Source: Trichoplax adhaerens
Taxonomy: Eukaryota; Placozoa; Uniplacotomia; Trichoplacea; Trichoplacidae
Direction of reading: 5' to 3'
Length of the DNA: 64,000 bases
Assembly: GCF_000150275.1 (NCBI RefSeq)
Contig: NW_002060957.1
Span: 248,001 to 312,000 of the forward strand
A program made the translations under genes and the position numbers. Below the pieces are notes generated by a model. That model was given only the letters and a program-made list of their open reading frames with translations, was not told the origin of the DNA and did no database searches. Below, in pieces: positions 1 through 10,525 of the stretch. Within the stretch, counting starts at the first letter, position 1; every line of letters starts with the position of its first letter.

Positions 1-373
1 AACGCAGCACTCCAACAATCACAGCCATTTTGGAATGGTTGTAGCTATTGCAGCCTTTTTGTACCCAATTGGACGTTATTTCTACTTTAATATACCATTC
101 ACCAATGGATACATTAACTACTACACAGCAGTACTGGTTATCATCGCTAGTAATAAGGTGAAAACTGTAGCTTATGTTCAAAATAGGTATTTCTGAGTCC
201 ATCATTTCTCATCCTTGTCTACAGTTGGGACACCTCACCATTAGCACTCGAGTTGGTCCCGTGACGACCATGCTACCGGGCCAGTGGTCAAAACTAACAA
301 CAGTAAACTGACTAAATGGAAACCTTGCTAACAATGTAGGCACACCGGACAGTCGTCAGGACGGTCTACCGAC

Positions 374-390
374 TCTGTCTGTCTGTCTGT
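374..390. repeat. Short TCTG microsatellite
   Basis: About four consecutive TCTG units. Simple repeat with no coding significance seen. Confidence 0.8.
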
Positions 391-580
391 ATAATCACCC
401 TCCAACATGTCCACAAGATCAATCCATGGCTGAGCTTTTTTCTCTCTTGTTGATATCTGCTAGTTCTTTCTGTCCTAGTTATCAGCATTCTATCTCGGTC
501 TAGGATAAGGATAATTGACCGATGTACAATGTTGTAGTATAGGATGGAAACAATATCAATCTAGATTGGATATGACGAGG

Positions 581-727
581 ATAAATGGAATACTTTACAG
601 CATTCAATCCGTAAAATCAATTCATCGAATGCAGTAAAGGATCTGTTTTGATATTGCAAGGGTGGATTAAATATTTTACAACATTCAATCCTACCGCGTA
701 AAATTAATTCAATGCAGTAAATTATCC
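581..727. repeat. Diverged tandem duplication, about 80 bp unit
   Basis: Two copies about 80 bp apart. One has TTTACAGCATTCAATCC near 592 and the other TTTACAACATTCAATCC near 672. Each continues with a GTAAAAT(C/T)AATTCA stretch and ends near AATGCAGTAAA. No gene is supported around it. The rest of 1-1450 shows nothing recognisable. Confidence 0.7.
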
Positions 728-1514
728 GGTTTCATGCTATCTCTAATATGTTATCCTGTACGCAGTATAGAGCTTCTCGTTCATCATTCTATGGTGAAGC
801 GATTCGTCGTGTTCTCTTTTTCTACAAGACACATCCATAGCTTCTCGTTCTTGCTCGGCTACCGCCATAAAACCAACATGCTATACAGTATAATGCTGTA
901 CTCTACTCTACGCCGTACTTTTACTATCAGTCCATGGACAATTGCACATGCTTGTGTCATCATGTCGACGACAGTAGAAGAAATCGCGCAATGCTTTAAA
1001 TCATCCTACCCAATTTTTAGCCTCAATCACATTACTGTACAACAGGAAATTACATTGACGCATTTTCAACATAAGATTGCTTTCCATGTACAAGAGTTGG
1101 ATTGCATCTTGAAATGGAATATACTTGGCATGCGATATTGAAATGATTGAAAATTACGGGACAAGAATATCCATATTACTAGACTAAGCAAGGTTATAAC
1201 TTTTGATAGTGCAAATTTTCACAGCAACATGCTACGTCCTTGCACCAGCTCGACGCATAATAGACCAGAGTTTCTACACGGCACATACCGCCATCGTCAA
1301 GTCCTCATTTGACGATATTTTAAAAGTTGAGCCATAAACGCTCATCCATTCAATTCGTCTATTCTATTAAAACGCACCCGTAAATGCCAGCATCAATTGA
1401 GTAATGCCTATTTCGTTATGATAGCAATAATGCAGTCTAACGTTCGGTATTTTTGTTTTTCTTCAATGAATCTTGTTATTCAATAAATCAATCTATACCT
1501 TACTCTGGCTGTAG

Positions 1515-2173
1515 TATAACACAATCAAAATCGCCTCCCCTCCCTCCTCCTAAAACAAAAATTGACGAATTCGGTATTGCAAATTTACATTACGATTATA
1601 GAACAAAAGAGATTTTAGGATCAAAATATCCTCATGATATGAAAAGTATCGCATTGATAGCACAAGAAGCAAATCTTGAACCCACCAAATCACACAGTAA
1701 GCGCTCGTGTTGGGGTAGGTAATGGGGAGATATTAATTCGCAATTCCAATCTGATCTTATGTTGACTTTACGTGTGGGAGGATATAAAATTAGCGCTTAA
1801 AAGATAGGAAATACGTATGTCCGATAGCGAGTCCTTTCCGTGTAATGACTCATCCTACACATCCTATTCGATGCTTTTCGCATATCGCATGGGTGAGATT
1901 GGGATAACACTTGCAGATGTTCTCCCACATTGAACTGACAACAACTAACTTCATACAGCCCATGATCAAGGCCATGGAGAAATATCATCAATTTTTATTT
2001 GCCCTAATAAATTAGAGAAACAGCTTGCTTTTGCTCCTTCCTATATTATCAATTATTTAGTTTTACAGTTCTCTTCGCTTGCTTGGTTGACGTTTACTAA
2101 AGTGATAGCTATAAATCTTGCGTTGATATTGTTCATTCAAAGCAAAAATGAGCTTAACCAAGTTGAAAGATAA
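1515..2173 (+). CDS. Weak two-exon coding candidate, unknown product
   Basis: I do not recognise this. An open stretch from a possible acceptor at 1513-1514 reads through a proline-rich start (PPLPPPK) and then KIDEFGIANLHYDYRTKEI to a good donor (GTAAGC) at 1697. A following segment from an acceptor at 1957-1958 reads HDQGHGEISSIFICPNKLEK to a stop at 2171-2173. Codon phase agrees across the proposed intron (1 nt plus 2 nt), but that happens by chance one time in three. No start codon or upstream exon was found. The end overlaps the start of the NT-C2 gene on the same strand by about 26 bp, which argues against this exact model. It may be a fragment, the 3' end of a longer gene, or not coding. 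Confidence 0.25.
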
Positions 2174-5100
2174 GATCAGCAACTCCGGAAAAAATTCTGA
2201 TAAATACAAGATTATCTTCCAATTTGATTTTTTGAACTTTATCACTTTTGGCCAATGGTAGGCACTCGTCTATACAGACTATACTACAAGATTTAGCTAA
2301 GCTTGTACATGTACTTTTAAACGGCGATAGTTGTTGTCCTCTAGAATTCAAGCTGCTCATTCTACTGTAATACTATGCTGCAATACTATGCTGTAGTACG
2401 ATTTGATTTAATGAATAAATTAGTAAATTAAATTATTTACTTATGACAAAAATCGATAGGGAACCTGATCAGCTCATTTTACGCTTTAAACGAGGCAACA
2501 TTCAAAAGACAGAGTTAACAGTAAGTTGACAACAGAATGGATTTCACTACAGACTGTAACTTCCCTAGCAATAGATAGATGTATTTGCAATTGATCTACT
2601 TTTCGCTTACTTGTATGACATTTCAAAGATCTACAGTATCAACGAGATTACTATTTTAATGGATTATACCTCAATAACGCTTGATAGGAAGGGTTTCTTT
2701 CTTGTATGATCAACATTTTCTCTATTTCTTTTAGCCTAATTGGTTGACAACTGCTAAAACTAAATATGGCACCATGGGGAAAGTATTATGGCAGAAGCCA
2801 ACATCAGTGGATTTTATTCTTGGTTTATATCCTGTATGTAAGGAATCAACTTTGAATATTATTATTTATAATGAATTTAACCTCAAAGACTCAAATAAGT
2901 ATTTTAAATACTAGAATTCTAAATTATCTTGCGGCTATGACGAAAAAATGATTACCATTTCTATAGAAAATGTAAGCAGCTATCGGATAAACTTTAGCAT
3001 GCTTGATGTTCGAATAAACGGGACATAAATTCGTAACGAGTCATTATAATAATTATTAACTATTGCAGAAATTATTCAATGTTAAGTTGACAGATCATTT
3101 CTATACATTTTATCACTTAGATCAGTCCTAGCAATAAAAGCACCAAACTAGCCGAGTACACTTTCAATCTAGCCGAATTTGTCGGTAAAACAAAGGAGAG
3201 GTAAGGCATAGTTTCAATCATTAATATGCTAAAACGATTACATCTTCATTTCGATATGCTATAGTAATGAAAATCGATGATAGCTTCTATCATAATTATG
3301 ACTCTACCGTTCAATGCAAACTTAAAATTGTACATCGAAAAATGAACTCGTGTAGTTTTAAATACGAGTATTTTTATAAATAACTGGCTTCAAAGATCGT
3401 CTTGAGCGCTATGGGATATTTCGTAAACAAAATCTAGATAAAATATTAAATTTCTATTCAGTCAATTATTAGAAATCGATTGTCCAACAGTATCATGGAA
3501 AATTGCCTTAGCAAGATTAGGAATTACTATGAAAACAAGTTTAATCAAAAAAAGTAAATCAAGGTATCAAAATTAGGATTAATGTTAACACTAAAAGGTT
3601 ATAGGGTATTACTATTACGTTACCTTTTACGTATGGTAAACAAACGCCAACAACTTTATATACATATGTAATTTTCGCTCTCATATAATTTATATGCTGT
3701 ATTTAATCTTCATCATAATGCTTATAATATGAAAGTTATTGATAGGACTGCAGAGATTAATCTTTAAAGCAGTTTACGCATATAATGTGTAAATATATTG
3801 TTGGTCACGGAATGATTGTCAAGTAATCTATTTTATGAGTACTGAATAAACATTTTGCATAGAATAGCGAATAATACTGTAGACATGGATATCATTTCTG
3901 ATCTTATTTTTTGCCGAATTTTTCATGTCAGGTTGTTGAAAGTCACATAGCTTGTAGCGCTTTCATTCCGTCTTAATTTTTGAATACAATTAACACAATG
4001 ATGGCTATGCATATTTATGTTTTGACGTAGACGTAAACGTAAATTAAATTCTGTGCTTTAATTAGTTTAGTTAACTAAGCGAGTATCATAATTTATTACT
4101 ACAATCATCAAAGTAATAGTTAGTTACTACTTTATGCGTTGATAACTAGAAGAGATGAAGATATAACCGCAACACCTAGACTAATTGCTTATAATCTGTA
4201 AATAATATATAGTAACGATCTTCAAGAAGATTATTTGATAGAAAAAGGACACGGTTACGAAAACAATAAAGAAAATGAAGACCCCGTTAAACCATCAAAA
4301 TATTTCAGTAGTAATGAACTCGACATTAATAAAATCCTCCATGTTCACGATGAACCTAGCTCAAGCAGCCGCAATAATTCCATGACTGATAGAAATGGCC
4401 GGCAATTACATTACTTCAAAACAGCCAGTATATTAATGGAAAAAAAATCATTTAAACAAGTAAAAGCTTTGTATATTCGACGATCAAAAACAACAGATAT
4501 TGATCATTGTAATGGAATTCGAAATTATGCGACTAAAGCTTATAATGATGCTTATCTAACTTGTATTAATGTTGATAAGATAAAAATTAATCCAGATTTT
4601 ACTCCTAAATATCGGGATGCCCCTCTTTCGATTAGCGAAAATCATATATCTATGCAAGCCAGCAAGATCTTTCGTGGCTATTTTGATCATGCTTACCATA
4701 GTCTTTGTATTGATTCTTTACCTGTTGGCAGATTTATAACTGCCAGTTTCTCATCGCAATATTCTAAAATTCACAAAGACAGTTACAATCAGATTGTTGC
4801 CAAAAATCGATGGAAAGAGTGCAGTATGAGGCAGTCTACTTTATCGCACCCGCATGAATTTGATGTGTTAGGATTTACGATTGCCATGGATGACCAAGAT
4901 CAAAGTGCTACATCAAGTTTTGGATCCTCATCACAGATCTACTCAAATGGGACTGATGGTCAACAGGGCGATGATGAAGGTGAACCTTGGTGGCCATCAG
5001 TCAAAAATTCATCCAAGTTGAATCAATCTGCAGTAGACGAGGATCCGAGATATTTCGTTTGCGATAGTTCTAACTTACCTATGACCCCTGATCTAGAAAT

Positions 5101-5326
5101 TCAACGACAATCAGTAAGCACATCTTCAATAAATCAACAGCAGCAAAAGGAAGAAAATGAGATTTCTCCTTTGTCAAATGAAGCTGTTAGCGTGACGGAA
5201 GAAATTTCAACTGATCAAGCTTGTAACATCATTTCATCGAATGCAAAGGAAAAACATGAATTGATTGCGTTGGAAAAAAGTAAAGCAAGTGATGAGGTTA
5301 GAAGAGGATTGATACTGAATGTATAG
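2148..5326 (+). CDS. NT-C2 domain protein (EEIG/FAM102 or EHBP1-like), six exons
   Basis: Model: exons 2148-2257, 2460-2520, 2735-2833, 3121-3200, 3462-3563 and 4213-5326. All introns are GT-AG, all phases agree, and the sum is 1566 nt, giving 521 residues. Residues about 18-150 fit the N-terminal C2 (NT-C2) fold: a first strand KYKIIFQFDFLNF, then LILRFKRGN, a W-x-KPTSVDF strand, and the diagnostic ..LAEYTFNLAEFVG.. segment that parallels LGFADLNLAEFAG of FAM102/EEIG1. The remaining 370 residues are low-complexity, Ser/Asn/Gln-rich, with no further domain seen. NT-C2 proteins are thought to anchor to membranes and link to actin or endocytic partners; a role here is inferred only from the domain. 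No calponin-homology or DUF3585 domain is visible, so it is closer to the short FAM102 type than to EHBP1. The start ATG lies at the head of the domain strand and is the only one in frame. Confidence 0.85.
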
Positions 5327-5783
5327 CATGTGATTATTTTATTTATGTGCTAAAGTAAAACATACAATGTTAACTAGTAACGAATACCCAATTTCAGTAG
5401 CTGAAATACCAGTATTTACACGATCATAGCATCATTGATGAAGAAATATCCAGACAATTGGATATATAACATTAGATATAACGATTCCATAGACAGTAAA
5501 TCTCAGCTATATCATATTCTCAATGGCTTGCTATAACTCAAAGGTAGCATGCGGAAGGGAAATATTTTTGCTACTAGTTACATACTTATCATCAAGGTCC
5601 ATTGTCAGAAAAAGAGGAAAGCACCTATCAGACCAGATAATCTAAGCTACGATGTTGTTCTTGTCATTATAACTTCGGGAATAGTAGTTCATCTTCGCAA
5701 ACACTGTTTCTATATGGATTGTTATCATTAAATGTATTTAATTTTTTTTTCATTCTGGATTATACGTTACGTCATAGTTGAAG

Positions 5784-7593
5784 ATGGAGATCTCAACATT
5801 GGGAGAAGTAATTAGCGGCTTAAAATATGCATTAGGTGATAAAGATTCTCATATTAGGTAAGAAAGATGTATTATAAATTATTGATGATGATTTATGATT
5901 GATGAATAATTTAGATTGTTTTAATATTTCATCAAGACCATTCAATCTTAAGATATTCATATTATACATGCCAACACAGTCTAAAAGTATGCTTGATAAA
6001 GATGTATATGATATGAAGATATCAATTTACCCTGAATATCGATGTATTTTATATTTTTTAAACATATTGGCTTTAATTTACATGTTTTTATTGCTTCTAT
6101 AAAGACAATTACACGATCTAGTCAGTAGATTAGAATCCTATAATGACAAGTTGAACCAGGAGATGAAGCAAACAACGGATGAGATTGATAACTTCCGATT
6201 TCAAATAAAATCACTTCAGTCCACTGTTACGCAACTACAGGAGAAGGTAATCTTGCAAGGATATGGATTGATTTATTATTATGAGATATTTCTTAATATG
6301 TAACCTAGCTTAGATGTGATTTAGGAAGTGCCTCTAACAGGTCTCATATAAGTGTTGGAATATATTCCAATATTTGTCATCATTATTGAAATTATAGTTA
6401 AGTCTGCTAAGGGAAGAAGAAGAGGAGAGAAAAAGTAAAATAGCTAAAAATGCATTCCCAAGAAAAGTAAATGTAAGCGCTATGTACGGTAGAATTTAGG
6501 GTTTCCGTACTTCCTACATACCTTGTAATATTGCTATTAATCATATGAAAGAGAGAATTTTATGTTCGTCTTTCACAGTAAAGTACCGTAACTTACTTTA
6601 AATGAAACATATCAGAGTGGATTACTTTTGTATTTTGCGACTTTAAATTTTCTCCATCATTTTATTAGAGTATTAGTATTATTAATACTTTCCTTGTAAT
6701 CTTTGTACGAAATTGCGCGCAAATAGTTATGCGGATGGCTTCACAAGAAAGGGGCACTAGGTCCTACCAAAAATAAATGGAGGAAAAGATGGTTTGTTGC
6801 TGATCAGTGGGGATTTTTATATTACTACAAATATAGCAATAGTTCTACTCCACTAGGGTAAGAAAGAGAATCAGTTTATGTTAAACCATACTTTGAAACC
6901 TGTTATTTTTCAACCGTATCGAATTTGGATAATGAAAGACTAATTGTCTTTATATGTGTTAGATTTATTGACACTGTTGAAATTAGCTACGTAGAAGCTA
7001 AACCTGATCATGAACAAAACAAAAACTGTTGTCTATTCGATGTGGTTACTAATGAAAGGATGTATCAGTTAATGGCAGAAAATGAAGAGGATATGGATAG
7101 GTATATAAACTCCAATAAGTCCTAAAAGACTGCAATGTTTGCAGTATAGTAATGCGTGTATTGCGTGATCAGGGGCAACAGTGTCTACTATTACATAGCT
7201 TAACTGTTTCGTTGATTTTGTGACGGTCTGCAATATGGGCAATATATTATTGCTCTGCGTAATGATAAATACGTATTGCAACAAGTTTAAGTCAAGATAT
7301 TATCAACATAATTACCAAATGAACGATGTATTCGCTGTTGAGTATTGCCGGAATTATAACAAATATCCAGCAGGAGTGTACGCTTATCTATACCATACTA
7401 AAATACGTAGTAGTAGTGTATCACATTTTCACTTGCGTGTGTAATGAAGACCATCGGAGTTGGTTTCATAACAATGTTAAGAAATATAATTGATTTCTTT
7501 TTAATTCGTTCAAATAGATGGGTCGCTGCCCTGGACTACCTACGAACCTGGAGCTATTGTAAACGATTCGTTAATTATAATCGCTCCCTGTAA
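5784..7593 (+). CDS. Small coiled-coil plus PH domain protein, six exons
   Basis: Model: exons 5784-5857, 6105-6246, 6398-6466, 6727-6857, 6963-7100 and 7518-7593. Phases agree throughout and total 630 nt (209 residues). A second donor six bases later at the end of exon 3 (GTAAGC at 6473) would add two residues in frame. Residues about 12-90 are a charged heptad-like helix (QLHDLVSRLESYNDKLNQEM, later LLREEEEERK). Residues 96-190 are a PH domain: GWLHKKG, the basic WRKRWFV strand, GFIDTVEISYVEAKPD, CCLFDVVTNERMYQLMAENE, and the closing helix DMDRWVAALDYL with its conserved Trp. PH domains bind phosphoinositides or proteins, so a membrane-recruited dimer is the likely form (inference). I cannot assign it to a named family. 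The N-terminal zipper recalls that of cGMP-dependent kinases, but no kinase or cyclic-nucleotide domain follows. The stop comes 16 residues after the helix. Confidence 0.86.
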
Positions 7594-7750
7594 TCAGGAT
7601 TATTGACATCATGACCTGCCTGAAATATTGGCCTTACGGCATAACTTTATTTGACGAGCAAATATCATCGATATAAATCGATCAATATTTATAATTATAT
7701 AAATTAATCAACTGTTCTTATAACTTTGTCATTAAGTTAATGCAAATTCA

Positions 7751-7756
7751 AATAAA
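7751..7756 (+). terminator. Candidate poly(A) signal of the PH gene
   Basis: AATAAA lies 158 nt after the stop codon of the coiled-coil/PH gene. The remaining DNA to 8407 is presumed 3' UTR of that gene and of the convergent GATAD2 gene; a minus-strand AATAAA lies at 7963-7968. Confidence 0.4.
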
Positions 7757-8407
7757 CCAATTTCGAAAACCCTGCAAATTTTATGTTTACCAAATCGAAT
7801 ACCGATACCTTTAGTAAGTACAATATACTATTTTTTTGTAATTGCATATTTATAAATAATGACAGTAACATTTTGAGTTCTAGGTATATTTAGAACTCTT
7901 CATAGATTTGCAGATCATGTGATAAATCGTATCAAGTAAAAACAAAGAAATATCGAAAAAATGTTTATTTCACAGTTATCATTATTTGCTAATGAAGATA
8001 ACAGCGTGTGCACAAATTATTGTCTGTGTTTAGAAACTGACCTTCTTATAATACATAAATAATACAAGTAAGACCATTATAGAACTTGCCAAGCGGCATA
8101 TTACATCTACGAGTGTTAACATCGCGTATTGAAAAAGTATTAATCGATAATAAAACATTCTCTATAACGCAGAGTAGAGAAAAAGAATGAATAGAGGCGT
8201 ATACTAAATTGAGCGATATATAACGTAGATTTTTTGAAATACCGATAAATTGATTTTCGGCGCAGATCCGTTTCAATATCCAAATATCAAAGTAAATGAC
8301 AATCATTATTAACATAATTATTCAATGCCTATTAAAATTAATATAGGCAAAGCCAACGTATCCATATTTTTTTTCTTTAATCAGTGAAATGTTTTTTAGA
8401 TAACTTT

Positions 8408-10061
8408 TTAATTCCATTCTAATGGAACAGGGCGCTGTATCATGTTAAGCAAATGTTCCCTTTGTCTTCGTTCTAAGCTCTGTTGGGCATTCACGAAACT
8501 TTGAGTTGACAATGATGCTAGATGCGGATGACGAAAGTGTTGTGTTACAGGATTGAAAGGAACATAGCTGCTTTGAGGCACTTGATATATATAATCAGCT
8601 TGTGGGCGATAGCCATGTTGTTGATATTGAGACGTATGTAATATTGGTGTAGAATTTGTGATCGTTGCATCTTGTCCACTGATACTCGCAGTAACTTGCG
8701 ATGTGGCCGCCCCACTATGACTGCCCGATGGTTCATTATTTGCCAGGCCTTTCTCAACTTCTTTCGATTTCGTAATAATCTCATCTAAAATAGCCTTGTA
8801 ATTTTCTAAAGACGACTTTGTTCTGGTCTTTGTGACACACTCTATACATAATAACTTAATATTTCCATCGTCGTCATTTAACAAGTTCCACATAGAAGTA
8901 CAGTCAGTCTTGCAATCTGCACAAGCGAGATGGGTTGCATCTGATGATTTACTAATGCTTTTTGATGTTGAATCGGTTTTAGTGACGCGTTCAGCGACTA
9001 ACTCCAGTCCAAGTAGCATACTAAACCTGCTATTAGAACCGTTAGGAATAACTTTCCACGGTTGCGAATATGGCTCTGGTTTTGGTAATTGTCGTAATAA
9101 GTTATCTAATTGTTGACGTAAAGCCACCTTTTGGGCTCGTTTATTAGTTGTAATTACTCTAGTATTGTTAGTTGTGGTCGAAGCAGTTTTCAGCTCAGGC
9201 GGTAGACCAGACCGTGTTAATGTCGAGGATTGTATTGGATTAATGGAACCTACATAAATAATTTTTGGTGGATACGATGTGTTAACTAATGCAGTATTGA
9301 TATTTTGATTACTTTCAAGATTTGTTGAGCTCGTTGGCGAGCCTATATCCATTAATTTAGTTCTTTTAGGCAGTAGCGGCATGACATTGGAATTACTGCT
9401 ATAATCTACCGATGAACTGAATCTATTGTTCATGCTAACACTGTGAGATAGCTCATTACTGGCAATAGGACGTTTCCTATCACGCTCTTTTACATGATAT
9501 CGATTATCTGACAACGCCGAATTGTTGGTATTATTGCTGAATCTGTCGTTGGTCGAGTCTAAAATTGGAATACAGAACACAAGTATTCAATTGTATTGCC
9601 AAAGCTAAGATAGATAGTTCCAAGAGAAGACCTACCTTTTATATTTTGGCTTTGATTAATTAACTGCAATAGGAGTAGTTTAGCTTCTTCGTGTCGTAGA
9701 TCTTCTTTTAATTTATTTACTAGTTGATAATAAAATGGATATTTAACAAATTGATCACAATTGTGTTCTTAAATCACATCATCAATGTTAATACAGGAAG
9801 CCTAATTGATCGTCCTATTGTTACAGTATTGATGAATTTGTAAAATACTATGGGTTTACAGTTTATAATTTTTTTCATGCATACTTTTATCAAGTTTCGT
9901 CGAATGGGTATTAACATTACTGTTTTTCCTTGCAATATTATTTTCATTTTCAAGGTGAGTAGCAGTTTTCTCTTTGGTAGATTCAGGATACGCAGTATTT
10001 CCGTTAATTTCATGATTGGTGTTATCGTGTTTGGTTAGGCTATGAGTAAACGACAATAATA
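8408..10061 (-). CDS. GATAD2: p66/GATAD2 transcriptional repressor, NuRD subunit (5' end incomplete)
   Basis: Three phase-consistent exons: 9885-10061, 9636-9767 and 8408-9558 (stop at 8408). The middle exon carries conserved region 1, LKEDLRHEEAKLLLLQLINQ, the helix by which p66 proteins bind MBD2/3 (vertebrate LRxEEAKLVLLKKLRQSQ). The last exon carries the p66-specific stretch KVALRQQLDNLLRQLPKPEP and the GATA-type finger CADC...CIEC, followed by a charged helix. The protein acts in the nucleus in the nucleosome remodelling and deacetylase complex. The loop between the cysteine pairs is 21 residues, against 17 in the human proteins as I recall them, with an inserted NDDDGN stretch. The donor after 9885 is GTATGC. 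The exon at 10061 begins in phase, so at least one upstream exon is missing; see the candidate at 10491-10525. A Ser/Asn-rich linker and Gln/Pro-rich tail lie on either side of the conserved parts. Confidence 0.9.
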
Positions 10062-10490
10062 CTAATCAACATCTGATCAAGATAATGCACAAGATTTAGT
10101 AAAGTATTAATAACATGCAAGCAAGCGTTCATCGTAGCTAAAGTAATACTGAAATCAATTTAGGTTAATTTCAAAACGGCAATATTGCTTTTACTACTGG
10201 GGATTATTTTTTAGTCTAGTATGAATAAAATGACATGGTAGTAATTTATGAAATGGCAGTGGTAAGCAGTAAAGAGTAATGTAGTTAGTATACTTTGAAG
10301 AATAAACCCTGGCACGTATCAGCAACATTCTTACACAAGCGATACTAATATGGTTGATTATTAAAATCATTTTCAAATATTATACTGTAAACGGTAATAA
10401 ATCAATCATGTCGTTTGATAAGATGGAAAATTTGATGTTATAAGTTAGTCCAATCAAGATGCATTCAGTTCATGGTAAATTGAGACTTAC

Positions 10491-10525
10491 AGCTCGTCGG
10501 TTTTAGAATTGGTTCCGTCTCTCAT
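10491..10525 (-). CDS. GATAD2: Candidate first coding exon of GATAD2
   Basis: On the minus strand an ATG at 10523-10525 opens MRDGTNSKTDE and ends at a strong donor, GTAAGT. It is hydrophilic and suitably placed. Its phase (2) does not join directly to the next known exon, which needs phase 1, so either an intermediate exon of length 3n+2 exists or this is not the start. Confidence 0.35.

Noticed and set aside
734-1141. 135-codon open frame near the left edge
   Set aside because: No recognisable domain, biased composition, no splice-supported neighbours and no start context; most likely chance in AT-rich DNA.
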